Positions 28,292 through 36,924 of a stretch of DNA of 64,000 nucleotides are shown in pieces. How positions within the stretch are numbered: the first letter of the stretch is position 1; every line of letters begins with the position of its first letter. The position numbers and the translations under genes were made by a program. Under the pieces are notes generated by a model. The model did no database searches, was not told where the DNA came from, and saw only the letters and a program-made list of their open reading frames with translations. The stretch lies in the NCBI GenBank assembly GCA_937911325.1, contig CALDSD010000069.1, positions 62,001-126,000 of the forward strand. The letters are read 5' to 3'. Source of the DNA: an uncultured Neomegalonema sp. (GTDB lineage Bacteria > Pseudomonadota > Alphaproteobacteria > Rhodobacterales > Rhodobacteraceae).

Positions 28292-28945
28292 GTTTCCTCC
28301 CACGGAGCCGCTGCTCGGCCGCCGCCTATCGCGCGCAAGCTTCTTCTATAGCCGATTCAATCTACCGACACGATCCCGCGCCACAAGGCCCGCCGCGCCT
28401 TGCAGGCGCCCCGAAGCTTGCGAACGGCGGCGATCTGTTTCCTTTGAACGCCACCCGCCTTGCGACTTGCTGTGGATGGGAGCCGTTAAGGATCCGGTCG
28501 AGGGAGGACGCCTTGCGGAGGCGGAGGCGCCGACGCAGAACCAGCAGCAACATAGAGGATCCGCGAACGGGACGTGGCGCGCGGCGGGTCGCCGGGGGGG
28601 TCGCCTGGCGTCGAGCTACCGCTGCGCTTCTGAATCCGAGGGTGTTTCGCCATCGCTTCCGTCGCTGTAATACAGCGCTTCCGTGTAGCAGTCGCGAGGC
28701 TAAGTTATTATTTTTTATAGGACTTAAGAGAGATCAGCCGCGTAAGGGTTTAATGGTGGAGCCTCTCGAAGCTCAATCGAACCGCGCGCCGGCCGGTCAG
28801 TCGGCCCCGTCGGAGGCGTTTGCGAAGCAAACTGCCGCGAGCGAGAAAAGATCACACAGCGTAAAGGGCTCTCGCGATCTTTCTGCGCAAAACGCTGACG
28901 CCCTGAACTGTCGTGAGAGCTTCGCGCAACTTCTCGGTTGCGCTG
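28292..28945. other. Gene-free stretch between halogenase and tRNA-Val
   Basis: About 650 bp without a credible gene. Open frames here are short, arginine-rich and lack ribosome-binding sites. An AT-rich patch at about 28705-28755 and a 15-bp inverted repeat at 28663-28677 are the only structured elements seen; the left end probably holds the halogenase promoter. Confidence 0.5.
28663..28677. promoter_or_regulatory. Perfect inverted repeat, possible operator
   Basis: CGCTGTA, one base, TACAGCG: a 7-bp perfect dyad in the gene-free region. It resembles a dimeric regulator site by form. It lies about 370 bp from the halogenase start and 270 bp from the tRNA, so the target is unclear. Confidence 0.35.
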
Positions 28946-29021
28946 TGGTGGGCGGTACTGGATTCGAACCAGTGACCCCAGCGATGTGAACACTGTGCTC
29001 TACCAACTGAGCTAACCGCCC
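28946..29021 (-). tRNA. tRNA-Val (anticodon CAC)
   Basis: On the minus strand: acceptor GGGCGGT, D-arm AGCTCAGTTGGTAGAGC, anticodon stem CAGTG/CGCTG with loop TTCACAT (anticodon CAC, reads GTG), T-arm CTGGTTCGAATCCAG, and encoded ACCA. It is 76 nt long. Confidence 0.97.
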
Positions 29022-29098
29022 GGAGGCTCGACCCTATAGGCGGGATCGCTAGAAAAGGTCAAGGCGCTGGCGACTGCGATGCAGTGGTTACGGCGCGA

Positions 29099-29767
29099 CT
29101 ATGCTGGGCTAAGCCGTTCCAGAGCAGGGATCAGTTGGTCATACCGATCGATCAGCACATCGGGCTTGAGCGACGCGGGCGGCGTCACGGAATAGCCGAA
29201 GCTCACCAAGATCACCGGGATCTCCGCGTTCCGCGCGGCGTCACGGTCGGTCACGCTGTCGCCAATCATAACGGCGCGACTTCGCGGCGCGCCAAGCCGA
29301 TCGATCGTTTCCCAGACATGCCGCGGATCAGGTTTGCGAACGGGCAGTGTGTCCGCGCCAAGGACCACTGGAAAGAACCGATCGAGACCAAGACGCGGCA
29401 AAAGATCGATCGCCAAGTGCTCTGGCTTGTTGGTGCAGACCCCCAGCGCCCAGCCCGCCTTGGTCAGTTCTTCGAGCGTCTCGATCACGCCGTCGAACAG
29501 GCGCGTCTCCGCATCGATGCGCGTCTGATAGGCTTTCAGATACGCGGGGAACAGCGCATCGATCTCGGCAGAGGTCTTGGGATGACCGGCTGTCTCGAAG
29601 CCGAGCGACATCAGCGCCTTTCCGCCGCGCCCCGCCGTCGCGCGCGCCGTCTTTGGATCAAGCTCTCGCAGGCCGTCGGCTTGCAACAAGGCGTTCGCGG
29701 CTCCGATCAAATCGGCTGCGGTGTCCGCAAGGGTGCCGTCAAGGTCAAAGATAGCGCTGCGGGGCAT
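29099..29767 (-). CDS. gph: Phosphoglycolate phosphatase (HAD family)
   Basis: A 222-residue HAD hydrolase. Motif I is FDLDGTLADT, motif II GVCTNKPE, motif III KPDPRHVW, and motif IV MIGDSVTDRDAA, with the C1 cap typical of Gph. It dephosphorylates 2-phosphoglycolate made by DNA repair or photorespiration; other small phosphate substrates are possible. ATG 29767 faces glmU across a 150-bp divergent promoter region. Gph next to glmU and glmS is an arrangement I associate with Rhodobacterales-type genomes. Confidence 0.9.
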   Translation of the reverse strand: MPRSAIFDLDGTLADTAADLIGAANALLQADGLRELDPKTARATAGRGGKALMSLGFETAGHPKTSAEIDALFPAYLKAYQTRIDAETRLFDGVIETLEELTKAGWALGVCTNKPEHLAIDLLPRLGLDRFFPVVLGADTLPVRKPDPRHVWETIDRLGAPRSRAVMIGDSVTDRDAARNAEIPVILVSFGYSVTPPASLKPDVLIDRYDQLIPALERLSPA

Positions 29768-29919
29768 GTTCTCTCCAAAGCGATTGCTCGCGGGCGTTTT
29801 GGGGCGCCGGAGCTGTCTGCGCCACTGGAAATTTTATGTAACCTTTTCTGAGCAGCCTTAGCTTGGCGCAGCCGGCGTCCACCCGTATCAAGACGTTCGA
29901 AACCGTGAAGGAGAAATGG

Positions 29920-31326
29920 ATGTCGTCGGTGAGCACCGACAGGAAGCGGACGGCGCCGATCGCTGCGGTCATTCTCGCGGCGGGCAAAGGAACGCGTATG
30001 AAGTCGCACCTTCCCAAGGTGTTGCATGAAGTCGCTGACCTGTCCCTGATCGAGCATGTCATTCGCTCGGTCAGCATCGCCAAACCGGAACGGTTGGTCG
30101 TCATTGTCGGGCACGAAGCCGAAGCGGTGGAGGCGCGGGTTCGCACGGCCTATCCGGGGGCCGTGACGGCGCTGCAGGATCCGCCGATGGGCACCGGGCA
30201 CGCCGCGATGCAGGCGCGGGCGGCGCTGGAGGGTTTCGAGGGCGATGTCTTCATTCTCTTCGGCGACACGCCACTGATCCGATCGGCGACGTATGCGCGC
30301 GTTGTGGAAACGAAAGCGGCGGCGAACGCAACGCTTGCCGTGTTGGGGTTCCATGCGGTTGATCCCGGGGCGTACGGGCGACTCGTAACCAGCGCGGACG
30401 GCGAGCTTGAGGCGATTGTCGAAGCGAAGGACGCGTCTCCGGATCAGCTTGCCATCCGCTATTGCAACTCGGGAGTGATGTGCGTTGAAGCGCGCGCCCT
30501 GTTTCGCTTGCTCGACAAGGTCGAGCCGAGGAACGCTCAAGGCGAGTACTATCTAACCGATCTGGTGGCTTTGGCGCGTGCGGAGGGTGGCCGCTGCGTC
30601 GCCGTCGCGGGCGAAGAGGCGGAAATGCTCGGCGTCAACAGTCGCCGCGATCTCGCACAGGCCGAGGCGGCTTTTCAGGATCGAGCGCGCGACGCCGCCA
30701 TGATCGAAGGGGTGACGCTGACCGCGCCGCAGACGGTGTTCTTCTCGCATGACACTGTCCTGGGACGGGATGTGCGTGTCGGGCCAAACGTGGTTTTTGG
30801 CCCCGGCGTGGTTGTCGAAGACAGTGTCGAGATCCGCGCGTTCTCGCATCTCGAGGGGGCTGTCGTCGCTTCCGGAGCTCAGATCGGGCCATATGCGCGA
30901 CTTCGACCTGGAGCTGACATCCGCTCAAAAGCGCGGATCGGGAACTTCGTCGAGGTCAAGAACGCCGTGTTTGAAGCTGGCGCTAAGGCTAACCACTTAA
31001 CTTATGTCGGCGATGCGCATGTCGGCGCGGACGCAAACATCGGGGCGGGCACGATCACGTGCAACTATGATGGTTTCCTGAAGCACCGCACCAAAATCGG
31101 ACGCGACGCGTTCGTCGGTTCTAATTCTGCTTTGGTGGCGCCGGTTGAGATCGGCGATGGCGCGACTGTCGCCGCGGGATCCACGATCACGCGCGACGTC
31201 TCCGCCGATGCGCTGGCGGTCGGGCGGGCCCAACAAGTTGAAAAAGCAGGTTTGGCCAAGAAACTGCGGGCCAAACTTGCCGAGGCGAAAGCGGCGTTGC
31301 TCGGCCGGGCGCGCGACAAATCCTAA
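29920..31326 (+). CDS. glmU: Bifunctional GlcNAc-1-P uridyltransferase / GlcN-1-P acetyltransferase
   Basis: GlmU makes UDP-GlcNAc for peptidoglycan and lipopolysaccharide. ATG 29920 with AAGGAG 7 nt upstream gives 468 residues. The N-terminal uridyltransferase domain has LAAGKGTRMKSHLPKVLH, GTGHA and FGDTPL. The C-terminal left-handed beta-helix acetyltransferase (about residues 260-460) has repeated hexapeptides and AGTITCNYDGFLKHRTKIG. It is followed 13 nt later by glmS, so the two amino-sugar steps are co-expressed. Confidence 0.97.
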   Translation: MSSVSTDRKRTAPIAAVILAAGKGTRMKSHLPKVLHEVADLSLIEHVIRSVSIAKPERLVVIVGHEAEAVEARVRTAYPGAVTALQDPPMGTGHAAMQARAALEGFEGDVFILFGDTPLIRSATYARVVETKAAANATLAVLGFHAVDPGAYGRLVTSADGELEAIVEAKDASPDQLAIRYCNSGVMCVEARALFRLLDKVEPRNAQGEYYLTDLVALARAEGGRCVAVAGEEAEMLGVNSRRDLAQAEAAFQDRARDAAMIEGVTLTAPQTVFFSHDTVLGRDVRVGPNVVFGPGVVVEDSVEIRAFSHLEGAVVASGAQIGPYARLRPGADIRSKARIGNFVEVKNAVFEAGAKANHLTYVGDAHVGADANIGAGTITCNYDGFLKHRTKIGRDAFVGSNSALVAPVEIGDGATVAAGSTITRDVSADALAVGRAQQVEKAGLAKKLRAKLAEAKAALLGRARDKS

Positions 31327-31339
31327 GGAGTTCCAGCCA

Positions 31340-33160
31340 ATGTGCGGCATTGTCGGCGTAATTGGTAAATCCGAAGCTGCGCCGGTCATTCTCGACGCGC
31401 TGAAACGTCTCGAGTACCGAGGGTATGACAGCGCGGGCATCGCGACGCTTGATAGCGGCGTGCTCGACCGGCGTCGTGCGGTGGGCAAGCTTTCGGCTCT
31501 GGCCGAAGTGCTCGCCCAGAACCCGATCAAAGGCGTGATCGGGATCGGCCACACGCGCTGGGCGACGCACGGGGCGCCGAACGAGACGAACGCTCATCCT
31601 CACGCGACCAAAAAGGTCGCGGTCGTGCACAACGGGATCATCGAGAACTTTCGTTCTCTTCGCGAAGACCTTGAGCAAGCCGGAGTGATTTTCGAGACGG
31701 AAACGGATACCGAGGTCATTGCGCACCTTTGTACGCAGTTTCTCGAACGAGGCCTGCCGCCCGCCGACGCCGCCGCTGCGACCCTCGCCAAACTGCACGG
31801 CGCGTTTGCGCTTTGCTTCCTATTTCGCGGGGCGGAGGATCTGATGATCTGCGCTCGCCGGGGTTCACCGCTTGCGATCGGGTACGGCGACGGCGAAATG
31901 TTTGTCGGTTCGGACGCGCTTGCGCTCGCTCCGATGACGGACCGCGTCTCCTACCTGGAGGAAGGCGACTGGGCCTGCGTCACTCGCGACGGGGCTCAGA
32001 TCTTCAATCAGGAAGGGTCTCCAGCCTACCGCGAGGTCAAGACGATCGCCGTTTCGAGCGTCCTGGTCGACAAGGGCGAACACCGGCATTTCATGGCGAA
32101 GGAGATCCACGAACAGCCGTCGGTGCTGGCGTACACCTTGTCGGCGCATCTGGACGCGGCTCGCGATCGGATCACCGCCGCGGACGAGATCGATTTCACC
32201 GCGATTGATCGCCTCAACCTGGTGGCTTGCGGCACGGCCTTCTACGCGTGCGAGATCGCGAAGTACTGGTTTGAGGACCTGGCGCGTCTGCCGGTCGAGA
32301 CCGACATCGCGTCTGAGTTTCGGTACCGCAACCCGCCCTTGTCGCCGAACGGCGCCGCGGTCTTTGTGTCTCAGTCTGGAGAAACGGCGGACACATTGGC
32401 GGCGTTGCGCTACTGCAAAGCGGCCGATCAGAAGATCATCTCGATTGTGAACGTGACGACCTCCTCCATCGCTCGGGAAAGCGATGTCGTGGTGCCAACC
32501 ATCGCTGGACCGGAGATCGGCGTCGCGTCGACCAAAGCGTTCACATGTCAGCTGTTGGTGCTCGCAGCGCTCGCCGCCGCCGCGGCGCGTCAGCGCGGCC
32601 ATCTGGACGCCGACGGCGAAGCCAAAGCCATCGAGGCGCTCCTGACAGCGCCGGGTAAAGTGACGAGAGCGCTGGCGCGAGAGGACAACGTCTGGAAGGT
32701 GGCGCACCGCCTCGCGCAAGCCCGCGACATCCTCTATCTCGGCCGCGGCGCCATGTTCCCACTGGCGCTCGAAGGCGCGCTGAAACTGAAAGAGATCTCG
32801 TACATCCACGCGGAAGGATACGCGTCCGGAGAGCTCAAGCACGGCCCCATCGCTCTGATCGATAAAGACGTCCCCGTGATCGTGATCGCGCCTCGCGACG
32901 CGCTGTTCGAAAAGACGGTTTCGAACATGCAGGAGGTCATGGCGCGCGGAGGGAAAGTGGTCCTGATTTCCGACCGTGACGGCATTGAAGAGGCCGGGGA
33001 AGGCGTCTGGAAGTCTATCGAGATGCCCAAGGTCGAACCGATCATCGCGCCGTTGGTCTACGCCATCCCCGCGCAGCTGTTGGCTTACCATACGGCCGTT
33101 CATAAAGGCACCGACGTGGATCAGCCGCGGAACTTGGCCAAATCGGTCACCGTCGAATAG
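31340..33160 (+). CDS. glmS: Glutamine-fructose-6-phosphate aminotransferase
   Basis: GlmS converts fructose-6-P and glutamine to glucosamine-6-P, the first step towards UDP-GlcNAc. ATG 31340 (MCGIVGVIG) exposes the catalytic N-terminal Cys after Met removal; AAGGAG precedes it. The glutaminase domain has GYDSAGIA, HTRWATHG and the NAHPH signature. Two SIS isomerase domains follow (VACGTAFYA, SQSGETADTL), and the C-terminal KSVTVE tail matches the family. It has 606 residues, normal length. Confidence 0.97.
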   Translation: MCGIVGVIGKSEAAPVILDALKRLEYRGYDSAGIATLDSGVLDRRRAVGKLSALAEVLAQNPIKGVIGIGHTRWATHGAPNETNAHPHATKKVAVVHNGIIENFRSLREDLEQAGVIFETETDTEVIAHLCTQFLERGLPPADAAAATLAKLHGAFALCFLFRGAEDLMICARRGSPLAIGYGDGEMFVGSDALALAPMTDRVSYLEEGDWACVTRDGAQIFNQEGSPAYREVKTIAVSSVLVDKGEHRHFMAKEIHEQPSVLAYTLSAHLDAARDRITAADEIDFTAIDRLNLVACGTAFYACEIAKYWFEDLARLPVETDIASEFRYRNPPLSPNGAAVFVSQSGETADTLAALRYCKAADQKIISIVNVTTSSIARESDVVVPTIAGPEIGVASTKAFTCQLLVLAALAAAAARQRGHLDADGEAKAIEALLTAPGKVTRALAREDNVWKVAHRLAQARDILYLGRGAMFPLALEGALKLKEISYIHAEGYASGELKHGPIALIDKDVPVIVIAPRDALFEKTVSNMQEVMARGGKVVLISDRDGIEEAGEGVWKSIEMPKVEPIIAPLVYAIPAQLLAYHTAVHKGTDVDQPRNLAKSVTVE

Positions 33161-33295
33161 AGGCGCGGCTTTGATTGGCCGCCGATCAACGGGTTTGCAC
33201 TTGATCCAGTTCGCGGGAATGTGGGACCAAGTTGACGTGGACGCGGAGCGGATGGAGCGCTCCGGCGCGGGGATCTGCGGTCTGGGGAGATCGGA

Positions 33296-34321
33296 ATGGG
33301 ATTAGGGACGGGCGCTAAATTCGCAGCAGCGGTCGCAGCTTTCTCGATCGTCGCGACGTCGAGCGGCTGCGCGATGGAAGGTCTGGAAGTCTTCACGGGC
33401 CCGACCGCTGAAACCCTGCAACAGACAAGCGGGGAAGATGCGGCGCTCCAAAACGCTCTCGCAAGCGAGGGTCAGTTCTGGCTGAACCCCGACGAAGCTG
33501 CGGCGGCTCCGCAGAGCGCGCCGCCCAAGGACGGCCCCTATTTCTCACCGCGCTCGCGCGCGGAAGGTCTGCAAGGGGCGGCGGCGGTCTCTGCCGAAGC
33601 GCGAGCGCCAGCGCCCGAAGGGGCGACGACCGAAGAGACGACGACGACAGAGATTTCGGAAGCGGATGCGCCACAAGGCGAGCCGGCCGAAACGGCGTCG
33701 CTCGCCGCGGGCGTTGATCCGAAGACTGCGGTCGAGCCTGTAGCCCCTGTGATCTCTGCGACGGAGCTGGAGGATGCGCTGATCTTTGCCCTGCAGGTTC
33801 AGTCCGCCCCGCCTCAGCTTGGGGCGTTGCGCACGCCGCGTCCGCGCCCGCCAAAGCAGCCGAGCTATGTTCCGCCATCGGTCGATTTGGCGAAGGTCGG
33901 CGTGCGGATCGGGCACGAAGAAGGGGAGCGGTATTTCCCGGATCCCAAACAGTGCAACGCGGTTTATCTCCACGACAACCTTCGCAAAAAGCCGAACAAG
34001 GATGCGGATGAGACCCATTCCGCCTTCGCCGGCCATTGGGTCGCCGGGATGTGGGATGGAAAGCTCTGCCAGGAAGTCGTCGTTGAGGAAGTCCGCGAAG
34101 ACGGCACCGCCAGGATCGCCGATCTTCGAGGCCGCTACACGCCTTGGGATGTAGAGCCGTTGGCGATGCGGCGAGAGGCCGCCTTTGCCGATGACGGCAG
34201 CATGATCGTGCCCATGTCAGGTGGGAAGATGACGTTCTGGCTGTCCGACGACAGAATGTACGGTGTTCTGAACGCCGGCGGCCGGATCTATTTGGTGTCC
34301 ATGACGAAACGCAAGCGCTAG
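33296..34321 (+). CDS. Secreted or lipid-anchored protein of unknown function
   Basis: A 341-residue protein starting at ATG 33296 behind GGGGAGA. The N terminus is a signal sequence (AKFAAAVAAFSIVATSSGC); the Cys at about residue 25 gives an imperfect lipobox, so it may be a lipoprotein. Residues 70-190 are an Ala/Pro/Thr/Glu-rich linker. The C-terminal 150 residues form a compact domain (GVRIGHEEGERYF, GHWVAGMWDGKLCQEV, TFWLSDDRMYGVL) that I do not recognise; it has two Cys. It converges on the leftward envelope operon, with 74 bp between stops, and could belong to the same envelope function only by position. Confidence 0.7.
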   Translation: MGLGTGAKFAAAVAAFSIVATSSGCAMEGLEVFTGPTAETLQQTSGEDAALQNALASEGQFWLNPDEAAAAPQSAPPKDGPYFSPRSRAEGLQGAAAVSAEARAPAPEGATTEETTTTEISEADAPQGEPAETASLAAGVDPKTAVEPVAPVISATELEDALIFALQVQSAPPQLGALRTPRPRPPKQPSYVPPSVDLAKVGVRIGHEEGERYFPDPKQCNAVYLHDNLRKKPNKDADETHSAFAGHWVAGMWDGKLCQEVVVEEVREDGTARIADLRGRYTPWDVEPLAMRREAAFADDGSMIVPMSGGKMTFWLSDDRMYGVLNAGGRIYLVSMTKRKR

Positions 34322-34395
34322 ACGCCGGGATTGCGGCGGGTTCGGCCGGCGCTGCGCCGATCCAGGCCCGGGGACCTGATGCCCTCACAGGTTTC

Positions 34396-36921
34396 TCAGT
34401 CTTCTTTCTCGATCCGCTTGCGCGTCGCTTCCATCATCGCCAGTTCGAACTCGCGGACCTGCGCTTCGTCGATGCTGTCAGCTTTTTGAAGCCGGTCCTT
34501 GGCGTTGGCGGGTCCCAGTGGCGGACGATCAGTCGACGCGTGTTCAGCCGCTCCGACCGGGGCGCCGCGCTCTTGAACTGCTTTCAGGCTGTCCGCCAGG
34601 TCGCCGGCGCGCGGCTGCTCTTCCGCGGGGCGGCCCATCGCGCGGTCGGCCGCGTTCGCCCGCGCCATCGCCGCGGTTTCCGCGACTGCGGACGGATCGA
34701 TCGGGCGCAATCCGCCTGCGGCCTCACGCTCCACATTGCGCGCGCGCATTTCTTCAGCGATCCGATCCAACGGCGATCTGCCGGTGGGCGCGGGGCCGGG
34801 CGCGGAAATCGGCCCCGAACGAAACGCGCCGGGGCTGGGTAGAGCCGGTCGACGCGGCGGTCCGCTGATCTGCTTCAGTCTGGTCCTGGGCAGCTCGCCG
34901 CGCAGCTCCAAAGCTTCATCATGTTCGAAAACCTGCTCGCGCAGGAAACTCAGGAACCCTTTGCGGATGTAATACCTCGACGGTTCTTCGGGGTTCGTCG
35001 CCGCCATGCCGTCGGACATGATCGAATTGATCAAGTCCTTCGCCGCTTTCTGCTCGCCCGCGTCGTGGATTTCGGACAGGTCGATGTAGGAATCGACGAC
35101 GAATGTGGCGCCTTCCAGCATCACCTCCTGAGGGCCGAAGGGATGCGCGTAGTGAAGCGTCGCACGCGCCCGACCGACATGTGGAGGATCTGAGGGATGC
35201 GGCTCCAGGCTCAGCCCCAAGGCGCGAGACACGTTCTCTTCGCGTTGACGGTCCGATTGCGGGCGCAGATGTCGCGAAATCGAGTTTGTGGTGCTCAACG
35301 CGCCGATCAATCCGCTGAAGAGCACCAGCACGTCAATCGCCGCCGCGATGAACAGCGCGAAGTGCGACAGCTTCTCGCCGCCCGTGAACGCGTTCACGGT
35401 TTTCACGAACTGCGAGGCGTTGGGGTCTTCTTCGAGGACGAGGCGGTCGATTTCACCGCGGAGCGAGGAAACCGCCGGCGCCGGCAAGCCCGAGATGCCG
35501 ATGCAGGCGCGCCCGTATTCGACAGCCTGTTCAAAGTTCATGGCGGTGACGTTTTGCGCCTGCGCGCCGCCAGGAACGCACTGGGCCTCCAACGCGCGCA
35601 GGTCTGAAACAGCGACGCCGATCGGGTTCATGAACTCGGCCATCGCAGCGCGGTCGCATGACAGATCGCCCAAGGACCCTCGCAGCGCCGGCTGCGCGCG
35701 CATGGCTTCAAGCAATTCCGCGCATTTCTGTGCTGCGGCGTTGAAGGGTTCGAGCTCAAAACGGGTTGCGAATTCGTTGAGGTTGCCGCGCAGCCGCTCA
35801 ACCTCGGTATCGAGGCTGACAGCCGCGCCGTCCGCGCCGCCGCCTGTCTGTTGCGCCGCGAGGCGCGCGATCTCTTGATCGAGAGAGGCGATCTCAAGCG
35901 CCCCTGCGCCGGACCCTCCGGCCGCGATCGCGCTCTTGAGCGCCTCGACGCGCGCGTCCGCGTCTCCGAGCTCGTTCTCGGCGCTCGCCAGCAGACGCGC
36001 TTTGGTGTCTGCATCCGCCTTGAGGCGATTCCGCTCGTCTCGCAGCTCGCGCCACTTCGGACCGCGTCCCGCGGGGCGCCCATCGCCGCCGCCGGTCGCC
36101 TCGGACTCCATTCGACCTTCCTGCACGACGACGAGCTCATTCGCGATGTCGAACTCGCCCTGCAGCCGGCTGACCTTCTCGACAAGCCGGGGACGTTGGT
36201 CTTCGAGGCGCTGCAGGGATCGGGTATCGGATTCCACGCGTTCGCCTGCGGCGGCCTTGTCAGCCAGGATGGCGGCCTTGCGCTGTTCGAGCGCCGCAAT
36301 CTCCCGCGCCAGTCGGCGCGCCTGTTCTTGCAGGGCGGCTTCTAGGACGCCGCGCGCCTGGCCTGCGCGATCGGCCACGGCGTTCACATTGCCGCGCCAC
36401 TGATTGTAGACGTCTGTGCCGAGCAGCGTTTCGACGCTTTCACGACGTCGTTCGAGCGCCTTCGTCTGCAGTTCCGAAACCGTGTCTTCGACGGCGCGGT
36501 GGATGCGGGTGATCCGCGTGCGTTCTTGCAGCTCCTCGTCATTGATCGTCTCGAAAAGCGCGACCCAGCTGAAAAACACGGAGGTGGAGAAACAAATCGC
36601 AAAAACGAATATCGAGAACCAGGGCGCGCGTTCGCGATCGGCCATCGAGAACCCGATACGCCAAGAGGTGACGAACAGCAGCGCCTGAACCGCAAAGGTG
36701 ATGCAGAACGAGATCACCCAAACCGGCATGAAGTTCAGCATGCCGGAATACGTGGTGAAGAAAGAGGCGATCGACAGCAGCAGCGAGCCGATCATCAACG
36801 CCATCAGATACGGCTGGGTCGCGGCCTTTTTCGCGTGCTTGGCCCAGGCCACGCTGATGGCGCGACTGAGCTCGCCGACGCCAGATGCGTTTTCATCCGC
36901 GTGACCAACAGTGTTGGACAT
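34396..36921 (-). CDS. Membrane protein with large probable periplasmic coiled coil (last gene of SEDS/PBP operon)
   Basis: An 841-residue protein of unknown function. Three transmembrane helices lie at about residues 38-60, 65-88 and 98-122, then a long region of about 400 residues dominated by charged heptads (about 125-375) and holding four Cys (about 425-505), then a fourth helix (about 530-555) and a cytoplasmic tail with a Pro-rich stretch. With an N-in topology the coiled-coil region is periplasmic, where the Cys could form disulfides. A strong Shine-Dalgarno (GGAGGAGGTGAGCG) precedes ATG 36921, 3 nt after the SEDS gene. A structural or activator role for the SEDS-PBP pair is inferred from the operon. 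Confidence 0.8.
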   Translation of the reverse strand: MSNTVGHADENASGVGELSRAISVAWAKHAKKAATQPYLMALMIGSLLLSIASFFTTYSGMLNFMPVWVISFCITFAVQALLFVTSWRIGFSMADRERAPWFSIFVFAICFSTSVFFSWVALFETINDEELQERTRITRIHRAVEDTVSELQTKALERRRESVETLLGTDVYNQWRGNVNAVADRAGQARGVLEAALQEQARRLAREIAALEQRKAAILADKAAAGERVESDTRSLQRLEDQRPRLVEKVSRLQGEFDIANELVVVQEGRMESEATGGGDGRPAGRGPKWRELRDERNRLKADADTKARLLASAENELGDADARVEALKSAIAAGGSGAGALEIASLDQEIARLAAQQTGGGADGAAVSLDTEVERLRGNLNEFATRFELEPFNAAAQKCAELLEAMRAQPALRGSLGDLSCDRAAMAEFMNPIGVAVSDLRALEAQCVPGGAQAQNVTAMNFEQAVEYGRACIGISGLPAPAVSSLRGEIDRLVLEEDPNASQFVKTVNAFTGGEKLSHFALFIAAAIDVLVLFSGLIGALSTTNSISRHLRPQSDRQREENVSRALGLSLEPHPSDPPHVGRARATLHYAHPFGPQEVMLEGATFVVDSYIDLSEIHDAGEQKAAKDLINSIMSDGMAATNPEEPSRYYIRKGFLSFLREQVFEHDEALELRGELPRTRLKQISGPPRRPALPSPGAFRSGPISAPGPAPTGRSPLDRIAEEMRARNVEREAAGGLRPIDPSAVAETAAMARANAADRAMGRPAEEQPRAGDLADSLKAVQERGAPVGAAEHASTDRPPLGPANAKDRLQKADSIDEAQVREFELAMMEATRKRIEKED

Positions 36922-36924
36922 CGC

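Noticed and set aside
5183-29021. The two tRNA-Val genes as ends of an integrated island
   Set aside because: They differ in anticodon and in the 3' half, where attachment sites usually lie, and the enclosed genes are ordinary chromosomal functions.
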